Of a stretch of DNA of 64,000 nucleotides, positions 35,879-43,949 are shown piece by piece. The notes under the pieces were generated by a model. The model searched no databases, was not told the DNA's origin, and worked only from the letters and a program-made list of their open reading frames with translations. The stretch covers positions 117,903 through 181,902 of the forward strand of contig NZ_JAPDHV010000002.1 in the NCBI RefSeq assembly GCF_025971925.1, given 5' to 3'. A program made the position numbers and the translations under genes. Source of the DNA: Chryseobacterium oryctis. GTDB lineage: Bacteria > Bacteroidota > Bacteroidia > Flavobacteriales > Weeksellaceae. Position 1 is the first letter of the stretch. Each line of letters opens with the position of its first letter.

Positions 35879-35901
35879 TAAATAATAAAAATTTTTGCAA
35901 A

Positions 35902-36564
35902 ATGAGTCAAATTGGCCCTAACATAAAGAAATTACGCAAGGTAAAAGGACTAAGCCAACAAGCATTCGCTGAGCTATTTAACCTTTCAAGAGGAAACATT
36001 TCGTCTTATGAAGAACAGAGAGCCGAACCTAAAATAGATGTAACAACACAAATTGCACAATATTTTAGCATTCCTTTACAAGACTTACTACACAAAAGCT
36101 TATCTGTTAATGAGATTTTAAAGTTTGATGATTATTTTGAACCTAAAAGTTCTTTGAAAAATTCATCTTTTAAAAATATTCCCTTTCTATCTAAAGATCA
36201 TTTTCAGGAATTAGAAAAATATTCAGGAAATTTGGAACTGCTTCCTCAAATCACATTTCCTATCTTTTCACCTAAACAGTTTCTTGCGATTGAACTACAA
36301 CATTTAGTCGATCATCATATCGATTTCAGTTTTCAGGAAGGAGCCATTGCATTTTTCAAAAAACTCCATGTAGGCAGCCTACACCTCATCCACAACCAAT
36401 TTGGGATGTATTATCAAGAAGACACACTCTTTATAGGAAAATATTTCGTAGAGGATAAAAAAATAACATTAGCATTAAATGATTGGCAACAAGTAATCGT
36501 AAACCCTGAACAATTAGAACACTTTTGGCGTTACGATGGGATTTTTCAACAGGTTTTAGATTAA
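35902..36564 (+). CDS. XRE-family helix-turn-helix regulator with C-terminal sensor-like domain
   Basis: A 220-residue regulator. The Cro/CI-type HTH is at about 5-62 (LRKVKGLSQQAFAELFNLS, then RGNISSYEEQRAEP). The C-terminal 150 residues are not a recognised peptidase; there is no LexA/CI Ser-Lys signature that I can see. It is divergent from the YbjN-PspA-flotillin operon with a palindrome in between, so it is the likely regulator of that operon. It ends 3 bp from the convergent pseudouridine synthase gene. Confidence 0.85.
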   Translation: MSQIGPNIKKLRKVKGLSQQAFAELFNLSRGNISSYEEQRAEPKIDVTTQIAQYFSIPLQDLLHKSLSVNEILKFDDYFEPKSSLKNSSFKNIPFLSKDHFQELEKYSGNLELLPQITFPIFSPKQFLAIELQHLVDHHIDFSFQEGAIAFFKKLHVGSLHLIHNQFGMYYQEDTLFIGKYFVEDKKITLALNDWQQVIVNPEQLEHFWRYDGIFQQVLD

Positions 36565-36567
36565 AAC

Positions 36568-37263
36568 TTAGGCATAGGAACTTAAATCGAAGTTTAGAAT
36601 ATCTCCTACCCTTTTAAATTCCTCATCTATGGTAGCATTTAAGGTAATTCTTTCATGAGTAACAGGATGATTAAAACTCAATTGATGAGCATGAAGCGTC
36701 ATTTTGTTGATTCCAAATGTTTGAAGCCATAATTTGTTTTGTTTATTACATCCGTGTTTACGACATCCTAAAATAGGATGTAAAATATGTTTGAAATGCT
36801 TTCTCAATTGATGAAATCTTCCGGTTTCAGGAATTGCTTCTACGAGAGAATATCTGGAAGTCTGATGTTTTAAAAAAGGTAAATCTATTTCTGATGTTTG
36901 TAAACGACGATAATAAGTAATGGCATTCTGTTTGACTTCATTTTCATTGACCAAATCGTAATCAATGACTTCTTCTTCCTTTGCCCAACCTCGGACAATA
37001 GCAATATATTTCTTATCAACTTCACGATTCATAAACTGGTCGCTCATCAGCTTAAGGCTTTCCTTATCTAAAGTAAACAGCAAAACGCCAGAAGTTTTTC
37101 GATCCAAACGATGAACGAGATGAACTTTTTGATTAATCTGATTAGTCAGCTTTTCCACTGCATATTCATCAGCCTCACCAGCATAGTAGGATTTGTGAAC
37201 CAATAACCCGCTAGGTTTGTTGATAGCAATAAGATGTTCGTCGTGGTAAAGAATTTCTAACAT
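36568..37263 (-). CDS. RluA-family pseudouridine synthase (TruC-like)
   Basis: A 231-residue RNA-modifying enzyme. The catalytic motif HRLDRKTSG carries the nucleophilic Asp, and the ETGRFHQLRKHF and HPILG segments are typical of the RluA/RluC/TruC group. There is no S4 domain, and the N-terminus ILYHDEHLIAINKPSGLLVHKS fits TruC, which modifies U65 of some tRNAs. The exact target is not certain from sequence. Monocistronic, with a -7 box at 37301. Confidence 0.87.
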   Translation of the reverse strand: MLEILYHDEHLIAINKPSGLLVHKSYYAGEADEYAVEKLTNQINQKVHLVHRLDRKTSGVLLFTLDKESLKLMSDQFMNREVDKKYIAIVRGWAKEEEVIDYDLVNENEVKQNAITYYRRLQTSEIDLPFLKHQTSRYSLVEAIPETGRFHQLRKHFKHILHPILGCRKHGCNKQNKLWLQTFGINKMTLHAHQLSFNHPVTHERITLNATIDEEFKRVGDILNFDLSSYA

Positions 37264-37300
37264 TCAGCAAAAATAAATAATTCAGTAGTAAATGTTGAGT

Positions 37301-37308
37301 CAAATTTA
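37301..37308 (-). promoter_or_regulatory. Promoter -7 box for the pseudouridine synthase
   Basis: The minus strand reads TAAATTTG, a perfect TAnnTTTG match, about 37 bp before the start codon. Confidence 0.5.
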
Positions 37309-37482
37309 TATTGAAAACGTTTTTGTCAACCCTGATTGCAACAACACCTTTTTGCGAAACAAAGTGAAGCAAAAGATATAGCGAAAAGTATGTTCTTGGC
37401 TCCCAAAAATCAAGAACACGAAAAATGATGTTTTATTTATAGCTTTTTTGATTGAATTTCATGTTTTTGGCAATCAAATTCA

Positions 37483-37490
37483 TATTTTTG
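37483..37490 (+). promoter_or_regulatory. Promoter -7 box for glyS
   Basis: TATTTTTG, a perfect TAnnTTTG match, 21 bp before the ATG at 37512. It lies inside the upstream extension of the glyS frame, which supports the internal ATG as the true start. Confidence 0.6.
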
Positions 37491-37511
37491 CACTTCAGAC
37501 GTAAAAAAATT

Positions 37512-39053
37512 ATGGCAAAGCAAGAAGATGTTTTCAAGAAAGTGATTTCTCACGCTAAAGAATATGGTTTTATTTTCCCTTCCAGTGAGATCTACGATGG
37601 TTTATCCGCAGTATATGATTATGGACAAAACGGAGCCGAACTAAAAAATAATATCAAACAATATTGGTGGAAAGCTATGGTACAGCTTAACGAAAATATT
37701 GTAGGTATTGATTCTGCTATCCTAATGCATCCAACAACATGGAAGGCATCAGGACACGTAGACGCTTTCAATGATCCTCTGATTGACAATAAAGATTCTA
37801 AAAAACGTTTCAGAGCAGATGTTTTGGTAGAAGATTATTGTGCTAAAATTGAAGATAAAGAAAATAAAGAGATTGAAAAAGCAGCGAAAAGATTCGGTGA
37901 AGCTTTTGATAAGGATCAGCTTGTTGCAACGAATCCAAAAATTTTGGAATACAGAGCAAAAAGAGAAGCTATTCTTTCAAGGTTGGCAAAATCATTAGAA
38001 AATGAAGACCTTGCTGATGTAAAAGCCTTAATTGAAGAATTGGAAATTGCCGACCCCGACACTGGTTCTAAAAACTGGACGGAAGTGAGACAATTCAACC
38101 TAATGTTCGGAACGAAATTGGGAGCTTCAGCAGACTCTGCAATGGATCTTTACCTAAGACCAGAAACCGCTCAAGGAATTTTCGTAAACTTTTTGAATGT
38201 ACAAAAAACATCACGTCATAAACTTCCTTTTGGGATTGCTCAAATCGGAAAAGCATTTAGAAATGAAATTGTTGCAAGACAATTTATTTTCAGAATGCGT
38301 GAATTCGAACAAATGGAAATGCAATTCTTTGTAGCTCCGGGAACTGAGCTAGAATTCTATGAAAAATGGAAGCAAACCCGCCTAAAATGGCATTTAGCTC
38401 TAGGTTTAGGCGATGAAAATTACCGATTCCACGATCATGAAAAATTGGCTCACTACGCTAATGCTGCAGCCGATATTGAGTTTAATTTCCCATTCGGGTT
38501 CAAAGAATTGGAAGGTATTCACTCAAGAACAGATTTTGACCTGAAAGCTCATGAAGAATTTTCGGGAAGAAAACTTCAGTTCTTCGATCCTGAAAGAAAC
38601 GAAAACTATGTTCCTTATGTTGTAGAAACTTCAGTAGGTCTAGACAGATTATTCCTTTCTATTTTTGCTCACTGTCTAAAAGATGAAGTATTGGAAGACG
38701 GTTCAGAGAGAACAGTTTTATCTCTACCTCCTGCTTTAGCACCAATAAAAGCGGCCATTCTTCCGTTAATGAAAAAAGATGGATTGGCTGAATATGCAGA
38801 GAAAATCTTCAATGATTTGAAATATGATTTCAACTTGTTCTACGAAGAAAAAGACGCCATCGGAAAACGATACAGAAGACAAGATGCAATTGGTACTCCT
38901 TACTGTATCACTATTGATCACGATTCTCTTACAGATCATACGGTGACAATCAGAGACAGAGACACGATGCAACAGGAAAGAGTTCCGGTATCTGAGTTGA
39001 GAAGAATCATCGACGAGAAAACCAACTTCAGAAATTTACTTTCTAAAATATAG
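37512..39053 (+). CDS. glyS: Glycyl-tRNA synthetase (class II, single-chain type)
   Basis: Charges tRNA-Gly. The 513-residue protein is the alpha2 eukaryote/archaea-like type, not the alpha/beta type: KVISHAKEYGFIFPSSEIYDGLSAVYDYGQNGAELKNN-like start, LYLRPETAQGIFVNF (motif 2 region), FRNEIVARQFIFRMREFEQMEMQFF, and the C-terminal anticodon domain with APIKAAILPLMKKDG. The frame is open to 37452, but the -7 box at 37483 and the normal N-terminus MAKQEDVFKKVI support ATG 37512. Confidence 0.96.
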   Translation: MAKQEDVFKKVISHAKEYGFIFPSSEIYDGLSAVYDYGQNGAELKNNIKQYWWKAMVQLNENIVGIDSAILMHPTTWKASGHVDAFNDPLIDNKDSKKRFRADVLVEDYCAKIEDKENKEIEKAAKRFGEAFDKDQLVATNPKILEYRAKREAILSRLAKSLENEDLADVKALIEELEIADPDTGSKNWTEVRQFNLMFGTKLGASADSAMDLYLRPETAQGIFVNFLNVQKTSRHKLPFGIAQIGKAFRNEIVARQFIFRMREFEQMEMQFFVAPGTELEFYEKWKQTRLKWHLALGLGDENYRFHDHEKLAHYANAAADIEFNFPFGFKELEGIHSRTDFDLKAHEEFSGRKLQFFDPERNENYVPYVVETSVGLDRLFLSIFAHCLKDEVLEDGSERTVLSLPPALAPIKAAILPLMKKDGLAEYAEKIFNDLKYDFNLFYEEKDAIGKRYRRQDAIGTPYCITIDHDSLTDHTVTIRDRDTMQQERVPVSELRRIIDEKTNFRNLLSKI

Positions 39054-39056
39054 ATT

Positions 39057-39083
39057 AAAAGCCTTGATTTTTCAAGGTTTTTT
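39057..39083 (+). terminator. Intrinsic terminator after glyS
   Basis: CCTTGA pairs with TCAAGG around a TTTT loop, extended by a G-U and four A-T pairs, with a run of T on the 3' side. Confidence 0.75.
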
Positions 39084-39113
39084 ATTTTCATATAAAATAT
39101 TGACTGAATTTAT

Positions 39114-39121
39114 TACTTTTG
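39114..39121 (+). promoter_or_regulatory. Promoter -7 box for the secreted protein at 39230
   Basis: TACTTTTG, a perfect TAnnTTTG match, shortly after the glyS terminator. It predicts a leader of about 105 nt before the ATG at 39230 and excludes the longer frame start at 39119. Confidence 0.5.
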
Positions 39122-39229
39122 CATAAAACACACTACATTGAAAAAAAATACTTCTATTTATATTCTCTATCATTAATAAAACTACTTAATCCCATTCCAA
39201 ATCATTATTTTAAAATTCAAATTTTATAC

Positions 39230-40759
39230 ATGAAAAAAATATACTTACTTGTATTTGGTTTATTACAAACCTTATATTATTCACAAACACAAGATCTTAC
39301 CACTTTGGCATCTGGAGAACATGTCGGCATGAATGCTTTATTTGATGACAAAGACAATCTTTACGGCTATGTATCTCTATATTCTTACGGTAAATCAGGG
39401 GATAAAACGAAGAAATTTGAGTATGTAATTCTAGATAAAAACCTCAACCCTGTCGCTAATAAAGAATTTGATGGCGATATTACAGCAGCAGCATACTTAG
39501 GATTTGTAGACTTTAAAGGAAAAATCATCCTTCAGCCATCTCAAATGGATTATTCCTTAGTAAAAAGTAAAGAATTGTTCACTCCTTTTTCTATGGTAAT
39601 AGACCCTAAAACCAATACTATTTCCCGAAAAGTATATTATGATTATCAGCAAGATGGAAGTTTTAAAGAAATCAACCAACCAAAAAACTGGAAAGAAGAA
39701 AAAAAAGAAAATAAGGAAGAGAGAAAAGAGAAAGGTTATAACTATGTTTCAGCTGTGGTAGAAATCAAGGAGGGAGGTTATTTTGCTGTAGAGTATAATG
39801 ATTACGGTAAATACGTAAACAATAACAGCCTGATAAAATTTGACGAAAACAAAAAAGAAATCTGGAGGTATAAATACAATACAAACGGAGACAAAAAAAA
39901 CTACTCAACGATATCTATTCTTGAAAAAGACGACAAAAACATATATACCATCCTGAAAAAAGTAAACAGCGACAAAAAAACATTCAGCTTGGTTGTTTTG
40001 GATATGAAAACTGGCAAAGAAATTGCCAACAATCCTATTATTGGTCTTTCTGACAACACCATCGATTATATTGATTCCTTTTACTCTGCCTATCAAAAAA
40101 TCGATAATGATAAAACATTTGATGACAAAATTGTATTGGTAGGGAGAAATTACGCACCGACAGAATCTACAGGATACGTTAGAATGATGATTAATAAATC
40201 TGACTTCAATGTTGACATAAAAGTCTTAAACTTCAAAGCCGATATGTCCAAATTTCTTCCGAAAATCAATGCTTACGGATATGTAGAAAGCGGATATTTC
40301 CTTCAGACTAAAGATTTATACTTTATGAGTGACGGAAGTGTGGGTATTCTTACCGAAAAATACAAGCCTGCAACACAGTATACAGCTCCGAAAACCACTG
40401 ACTTAGTATACATATACACCGACAAAGATTTCAAAATCAAAGACCTTAAAGTATTTGAAAAAGAAAAATCAAAATGGGTAAACAGCGATTATCTGTTTTC
40501 TCAATATCTTAATGACGGAAAAGACGTTGTTTTCTTCTATCGTGATTATCAGAAGGATGAAGTTACAAAACAAAAAAAATGGAACCTCTTCATTAATACT
40601 GTTATTGACGGACAATTCAAACAAGAAATTGTTCCTATTTCTGAAAAAGACTCTTATACTGTAACTCCTTATGTTGGAAAAGAGGGCTACATTCTTCTGA
40701 GGGAGATTAATGAGAAGGAAAAATTCAATAAAATACGTCTAGAAAAACTTAACTACTAA
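39230..40759 (+). CDS. Secreted protein of unknown function, about 509 residues
   Basis: An exported protein with signal peptide MKKIYLLVFGLLQTLYYSQT. No domain is recognised. The body is beta-rich with regularly spaced segments of the type VILDKNLNPVANKEFDG, LIKFDENKKEIWRYKYNT and VLDMKTGKEIANN, suggesting a beta-propeller-like fold. A highly charged Glu/Lys linker sits at about 163-178. There is no sign of a T9SS C-terminal domain. Monocistronic between promoter box 39114 and a hairpin at 40764. Confidence 0.75.
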   Translation: MKKIYLLVFGLLQTLYYSQTQDLTTLASGEHVGMNALFDDKDNLYGYVSLYSYGKSGDKTKKFEYVILDKNLNPVANKEFDGDITAAAYLGFVDFKGKIILQPSQMDYSLVKSKELFTPFSMVIDPKTNTISRKVYYDYQQDGSFKEINQPKNWKEEKKENKEERKEKGYNYVSAVVEIKEGGYFAVEYNDYGKYVNNNSLIKFDENKKEIWRYKYNTNGDKKNYSTISILEKDDKNIYTILKKVNSDKKTFSLVVLDMKTGKEIANNPIIGLSDNTIDYIDSFYSAYQKIDNDKTFDDKIVLVGRNYAPTESTGYVRMMINKSDFNVDIKVLNFKADMSKFLPKINAYGYVESGYFLQTKDLYFMSDGSVGILTEKYKPATQYTAPKTTDLVYIYTDKDFKIKDLKVFEKEKSKWVNSDYLFSQYLNDGKDVVFFYRDYQKDEVTKQKKWNLFINTVIDGQFKQEIVPISEKDSYTVTPYVGKEGYILLREINEKEKFNKIRLEKLNY

Positions 40760-40763
40760 TAGA

Positions 40764-40787
40764 AATCCTGATCTTCTGATCAGGATT
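40764..40787. terminator. Terminator between convergent genes
   Basis: Perfect 10-bp stem AATCCTGATC / GATCAGGATT with a TTCT loop and a T-rich 3' side on the plus strand. It overlaps the last codons of the minus-strand M48 gene. Confidence 0.7.
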
Positions 40788-42081
40788 CTTTATTTTGATA
40801 AAAGTCTGTAATATTTTTTATTTCCTCTAACCTCAAATTCCACATAAAGTTTAAAAATTGCTGATAGCTTTCACTTTGATCTTTAGGCTCAATCCTATCC
40901 AAATATCTATTAAGATTGTAATTCTTTCTTGCTTCATATATTTTAGCAAAAAACTTTCCTAGCCAATTTTTATAAAATTTCTCATCCTCTCCATCCTGCA
41001 AAAATTGTAATGAAGCATAAATACCTACCCCATAATCTTCTGAATGATACAGATTGGGCAAAATTTCAGCTCTTGCAGCTTTTTTTAATGATAGATAATC
41101 TTCTGTTGGCTTCAAAATTTCGGCATCCTGAATCAATTCCGGGAAAAATTTCTTCAGTTTTTCTATTCTCTTGGTCATTTCCGGATGAGAAGACAACGAA
41201 TCTTTGTCTAATTTCTCTTTATAAAAATTATAATTGTATAGTGAAAAATCTTCCTTTTTTAGCCATTTGTCATTGAAGGGCTGCTTTGGAAGTTCAAAAA
41301 ACTTTTTATAGGTTTCTACTTTTAATTCCCTTGGCGAAATTGTATCAAAATCTTTCAGCTTTTTCAATGCATTTACAAATTCAGTCTTTTTAAAATCTGC
41401 ATTTCTGAATATTACATATCCTAAGGAATCGGCTTCTATTTCCTGTTTTCTTTTTTCTATTCCTTTTTTATACATTCGGTTTTTAAGAATATCAAAAGCC
41501 TTCTGATTAGAATTTTCATTTCCTCTCAAACTTTTTACTGTAGATTTATCCAACTGATTATTCTCTACAATATTTACTAAAAGATTTAAAGAATGTTCAC
41601 TCATTCTATGCCCTAATTCATGGGCAATAACTGCTGCAATCTCTTCTTCGTTATTAAGCCAGCTAAAGAGTCCCATATTTATCACAAAAGTCCCATCCAA
41701 AAGGCAATAGGCATTCGGAGTGTTATCTCTTGCTATTAATATTTTTAAATCTTGAGGAAGCTGCGGATTATTTTTTCTTAATCTAAGAATCAGAGATTTT
41801 ATGCTAGCGTCGTAATCAGATTTAAAGATAAAATCTTTGTTTTTTACCTGTTTTTCAAAATCATCACCAAATTCTTTGTAAACTTTTGAAAGCTCAAAGC
41901 CCGTTTTCCCGGAATATTGTGATTTCATTTTTTTTATAAACAATTCATTATTTATGCTAAAGTTTTTCAAAAACTCTTTCCTTTGTAAATAATCTGCTGT
42001 ATCTATCGTCTTACCAATCTGCCCGAAACAAATCCAGGAAAAAAACATTAGAAATAACAAACTTATAAATCTTGTGTTCAT
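40780..42081 (-). CDS. M48 family metalloprotease, exported
   Basis: A 433-residue zinc protease with signal peptide MNTRFISLLFLMFFSWICFGQ. The zinc motif HELGH lies in AVIAHELGHRMSEHSLNLL, and the third ligand Glu is in QEIEADSLGYVIF. This fits the BepA/Oma1-like M48 group, which acts in the periplasm on misassembled outer-membrane proteins. A C-terminal helical region (about 290-433) has no recognised repeats. Monocistronic. Confidence 0.88.
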   Translation of the reverse strand: MNTRFISLLFLMFFSWICFGQIGKTIDTADYLQRKEFLKNFSINNELFIKKMKSQYSGKTGFELSKVYKEFGDDFEKQVKNKDFIFKSDYDASIKSLILRLRKNNPQLPQDLKILIARDNTPNAYCLLDGTFVINMGLFSWLNNEEEIAAVIAHELGHRMSEHSLNLLVNIVENNQLDKSTVKSLRGNENSNQKAFDILKNRMYKKGIEKRKQEIEADSLGYVIFRNADFKKTEFVNALKKLKDFDTISPRELKVETYKKFFELPKQPFNDKWLKKEDFSLYNYNFYKEKLDKDSLSSHPEMTKRIEKLKKFFPELIQDAEILKPTEDYLSLKKAARAEILPNLYHSEDYGVGIYASLQFLQDGEDEKFYKNWLGKFFAKIYEARKNYNLNRYLDRIEPKDQSESYQQFLNFMWNLRLEEIKNITDFYQNKES

Positions 42082-42101
42082 ATTTTTTTCATCAATAAAT
42101 A

Positions 42102-42109
42102 CAAAAATA
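42102..42109 (-). promoter_or_regulatory. Promoter -7 box for the M48 protease
   Basis: The minus strand reads TATTTTTG, a perfect TAnnTTTG match, 20 bp before the start codon. Confidence 0.55.
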
Positions 42110-42152
42110 GTTTATTTACGTCCATATTCTAGCTTTCTTCCCATTTTTATAT

Positions 42153-42160
42153 TAAATTTG
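42153..42160 (+). promoter_or_regulatory. Promoter -7 box for the serine hydrolase operon
   Basis: TAAATTTG, a perfect TAnnTTTG match, 23 bp before the ATG at 42184; divergent from the M48 promoter box. Confidence 0.6.
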
Positions 42161-42183
42161 TTTAGACTAATTATAGAAAGAAA

Positions 42184-43323
42184 ATGTGGCTAATCATTTT
42201 ACAAGGTTTTCTGATTCTTATCGCAATACTCGTTATACTTACATATATTTTCGGGTACGGCTACATTTTTAATGGCATTTCAAAAACCTATCTAAAAGGA
42301 AAATTGAGTGCCAATATAGATGATGGAAAATTTTTTTCAAGCAATATTGTCGAAGCCAAATCTCCCAAAATATGGGAAGAAGCCCCAAAATATAACCAAA
42401 TTACCCTACCTCAAAATATTATTGATGACCTGACTCACTCAAACACAGCTTCTTTTCTGGTTGTAAAAGACGGAAAACTGGTTCATGAACAATATTGGAA
42501 TGGCTATAATCAGCAATCAAAAACCAACTCCTTTTCCATGGCAAAAGCTGTAACGGTGATGCTTTTAGGAAAAGCTATTGAAGAAGGAAAAATAAGTAGT
42601 ATTGAAGAAAAATTTTCTAATTATTTTGATGAATTTAAAAACAAAGAATTCAAAAGAGATTTAACTTTAAAAAACCTAGCCCAAATGGAAGCAGGTATAG
42701 ATTGGAACGAAAATTACAAAAACCCTTTTCTTCCAAATGCAAAAGCCTATTATGGGAAAAATTTGATTGAAGCCACTTTTTCAAGAAAATTTAAAGAAAA
42801 ACCAGGCGAAAGATTTGAATATCAAAGTGGTGCGACTCAACTATTGGGTTTAGCCATCAAAAAAGCTTTAAACCAGACATTAGCAAGCTACCTTTCTGAA
42901 AAATTCTGGATTCCGATGGGGATGGAACAAAAAGCAGAATGGAGCACTGACGAAACGGGAATGGAAAAAACATATTGTTGTATTCACTCTAATTCAAGAG
43001 ATTTTGCAAAACTTGGTCTATTATTTTTAGATGATGGGAAAGTTGACGATAAACAAATTCTAAATCTTGATTTTATTAATCAGATGAGAACCCCCACCAA
43101 AAATTCTGAAGAAATATATGGAATGGGTTTATGGATCAATAACGACAATCCTATAAAACACTATTATTTTTTAGGTCTCCAAGGACAGTATATTATTATG
43201 GTTCCGGAATACAAAATGGTAATTGTGAGAACGGGAAGTTATAATGATTTGCCTAAAAACGATAGAGGAAGACCTGAGCAGGTGAAATTCCTCGTAAATG
43301 AAACAGTAAAATTATTTCAATAA
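42184..43323 (+). CDS. Serine hydrolase of the beta-lactamase class C / 6-aminohexanoate hydrolase type
   Basis: A 379-residue protein with an N-terminal membrane anchor (about 5-28). The active-site Ser118 lies in FSMAKAVTVM (SxxK), and YQSGATQLL provides the tyrosine motif. Such proteins are esterases, D-aminopeptidases or amide hydrolases, only some of them true beta-lactamases. The active site should face the periplasm. It is the first gene of a three-gene unit, 5 bp before the YdeI-like gene. Confidence 0.86.
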   Translation: MWLIILQGFLILIAILVILTYIFGYGYIFNGISKTYLKGKLSANIDDGKFFSSNIVEAKSPKIWEEAPKYNQITLPQNIIDDLTHSNTASFLVVKDGKLVHEQYWNGYNQQSKTNSFSMAKAVTVMLLGKAIEEGKISSIEEKFSNYFDEFKNKEFKRDLTLKNLAQMEAGIDWNENYKNPFLPNAKAYYGKNLIEATFSRKFKEKPGERFEYQSGATQLLGLAIKKALNQTLASYLSEKFWIPMGMEQKAEWSTDETGMEKTYCCIHSNSRDFAKLGLLFLDDGKVDDKQILNLDFINQMRTPTKNSEEIYGMGLWINNDNPIKHYYFLGLQGQYIIMVPEYKMVIVRTGSYNDLPKNDRGRPEQVKFLVNETVKLFQ

Positions 43324-43328
43324 ACACA

Positions 43329-43949
43329 ATGGAAAAATATAACCCCAAAATAGATGCATACATTGAAAATTCTCAAGATTTTGCTAAAAATATATTATAT
43401 TACATTCGAGAAACCGTTCATGAATATTGCCCAGACATAGAAGAAACAATAAAATGGAGTTTTCCCAATTTTATGTATAAAGGCAAAATTCTTTGTTCTA
43501 TGGTCTCATTTAAGCAACATTGCTCCTTTGGCTTCTGGCTAGAGAAAGAAATGAAAACCATGCAAAAAATCACAAAAGACATAGAAAAAAACTCTATGTT
43601 TAGCTTGGGAAAAATCACCAAAATTGAAGACCTTCCCAAAAAACCTCAGCTTAAAGATGCAATAAAGGAAGCTATGGAACTGATAGACATGGGAGTAACT
43701 ATAAAAAAAGCAGCTCCGTCAAAAGTAGAAATGGAAATTCCTGATTATTTTCTAAAAGCGTTAAACAAAGATAAAAAAGTGTTATCCAATTTCGAAAATG
43801 CTTCTCCGTCATTCCGAAAAGAATATATCACATGGATTACGGAAGCAAAGACTGAAACCACCAGAAATAAAAGAATGGAACAATCTTTGGAGTGGATCCT
43901 GAAAGGCAAAGGTAGGAATTGGAAATACGAAAAAACTAAAAAACAATGA
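43329..43949 (+). CDS. YdeI/OmpD-associated family protein with N-terminal DUF1801 domain
   Basis: A 206-residue soluble protein. The N-terminal part (about 5-115) matches DUF1801 (YIRETVHEYCPDIEETIKWSFPNFMYKGKILCSM), and the C-terminal part (about 135-200) matches the bacteriocin-protection YdeI/OmdA domain (FENASPSFRKEYITWITEAKTETTRNKRMEQSLEWI). Function is poorly defined. It overlaps the next gene by 4 bp (ATGA). Confidence 0.87.
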   Translation: MEKYNPKIDAYIENSQDFAKNILYYIRETVHEYCPDIEETIKWSFPNFMYKGKILCSMVSFKQHCSFGFWLEKEMKTMQKITKDIEKNSMFSLGKITKIEDLPKKPQLKDAIKEAMELIDMGVTIKKAAPSKVEMEIPDYFLKALNKDKKVLSNFENASPSFRKEYITWITEAKTETTRNKRMEQSLEWILKGKGRNWKYEKTKKQ

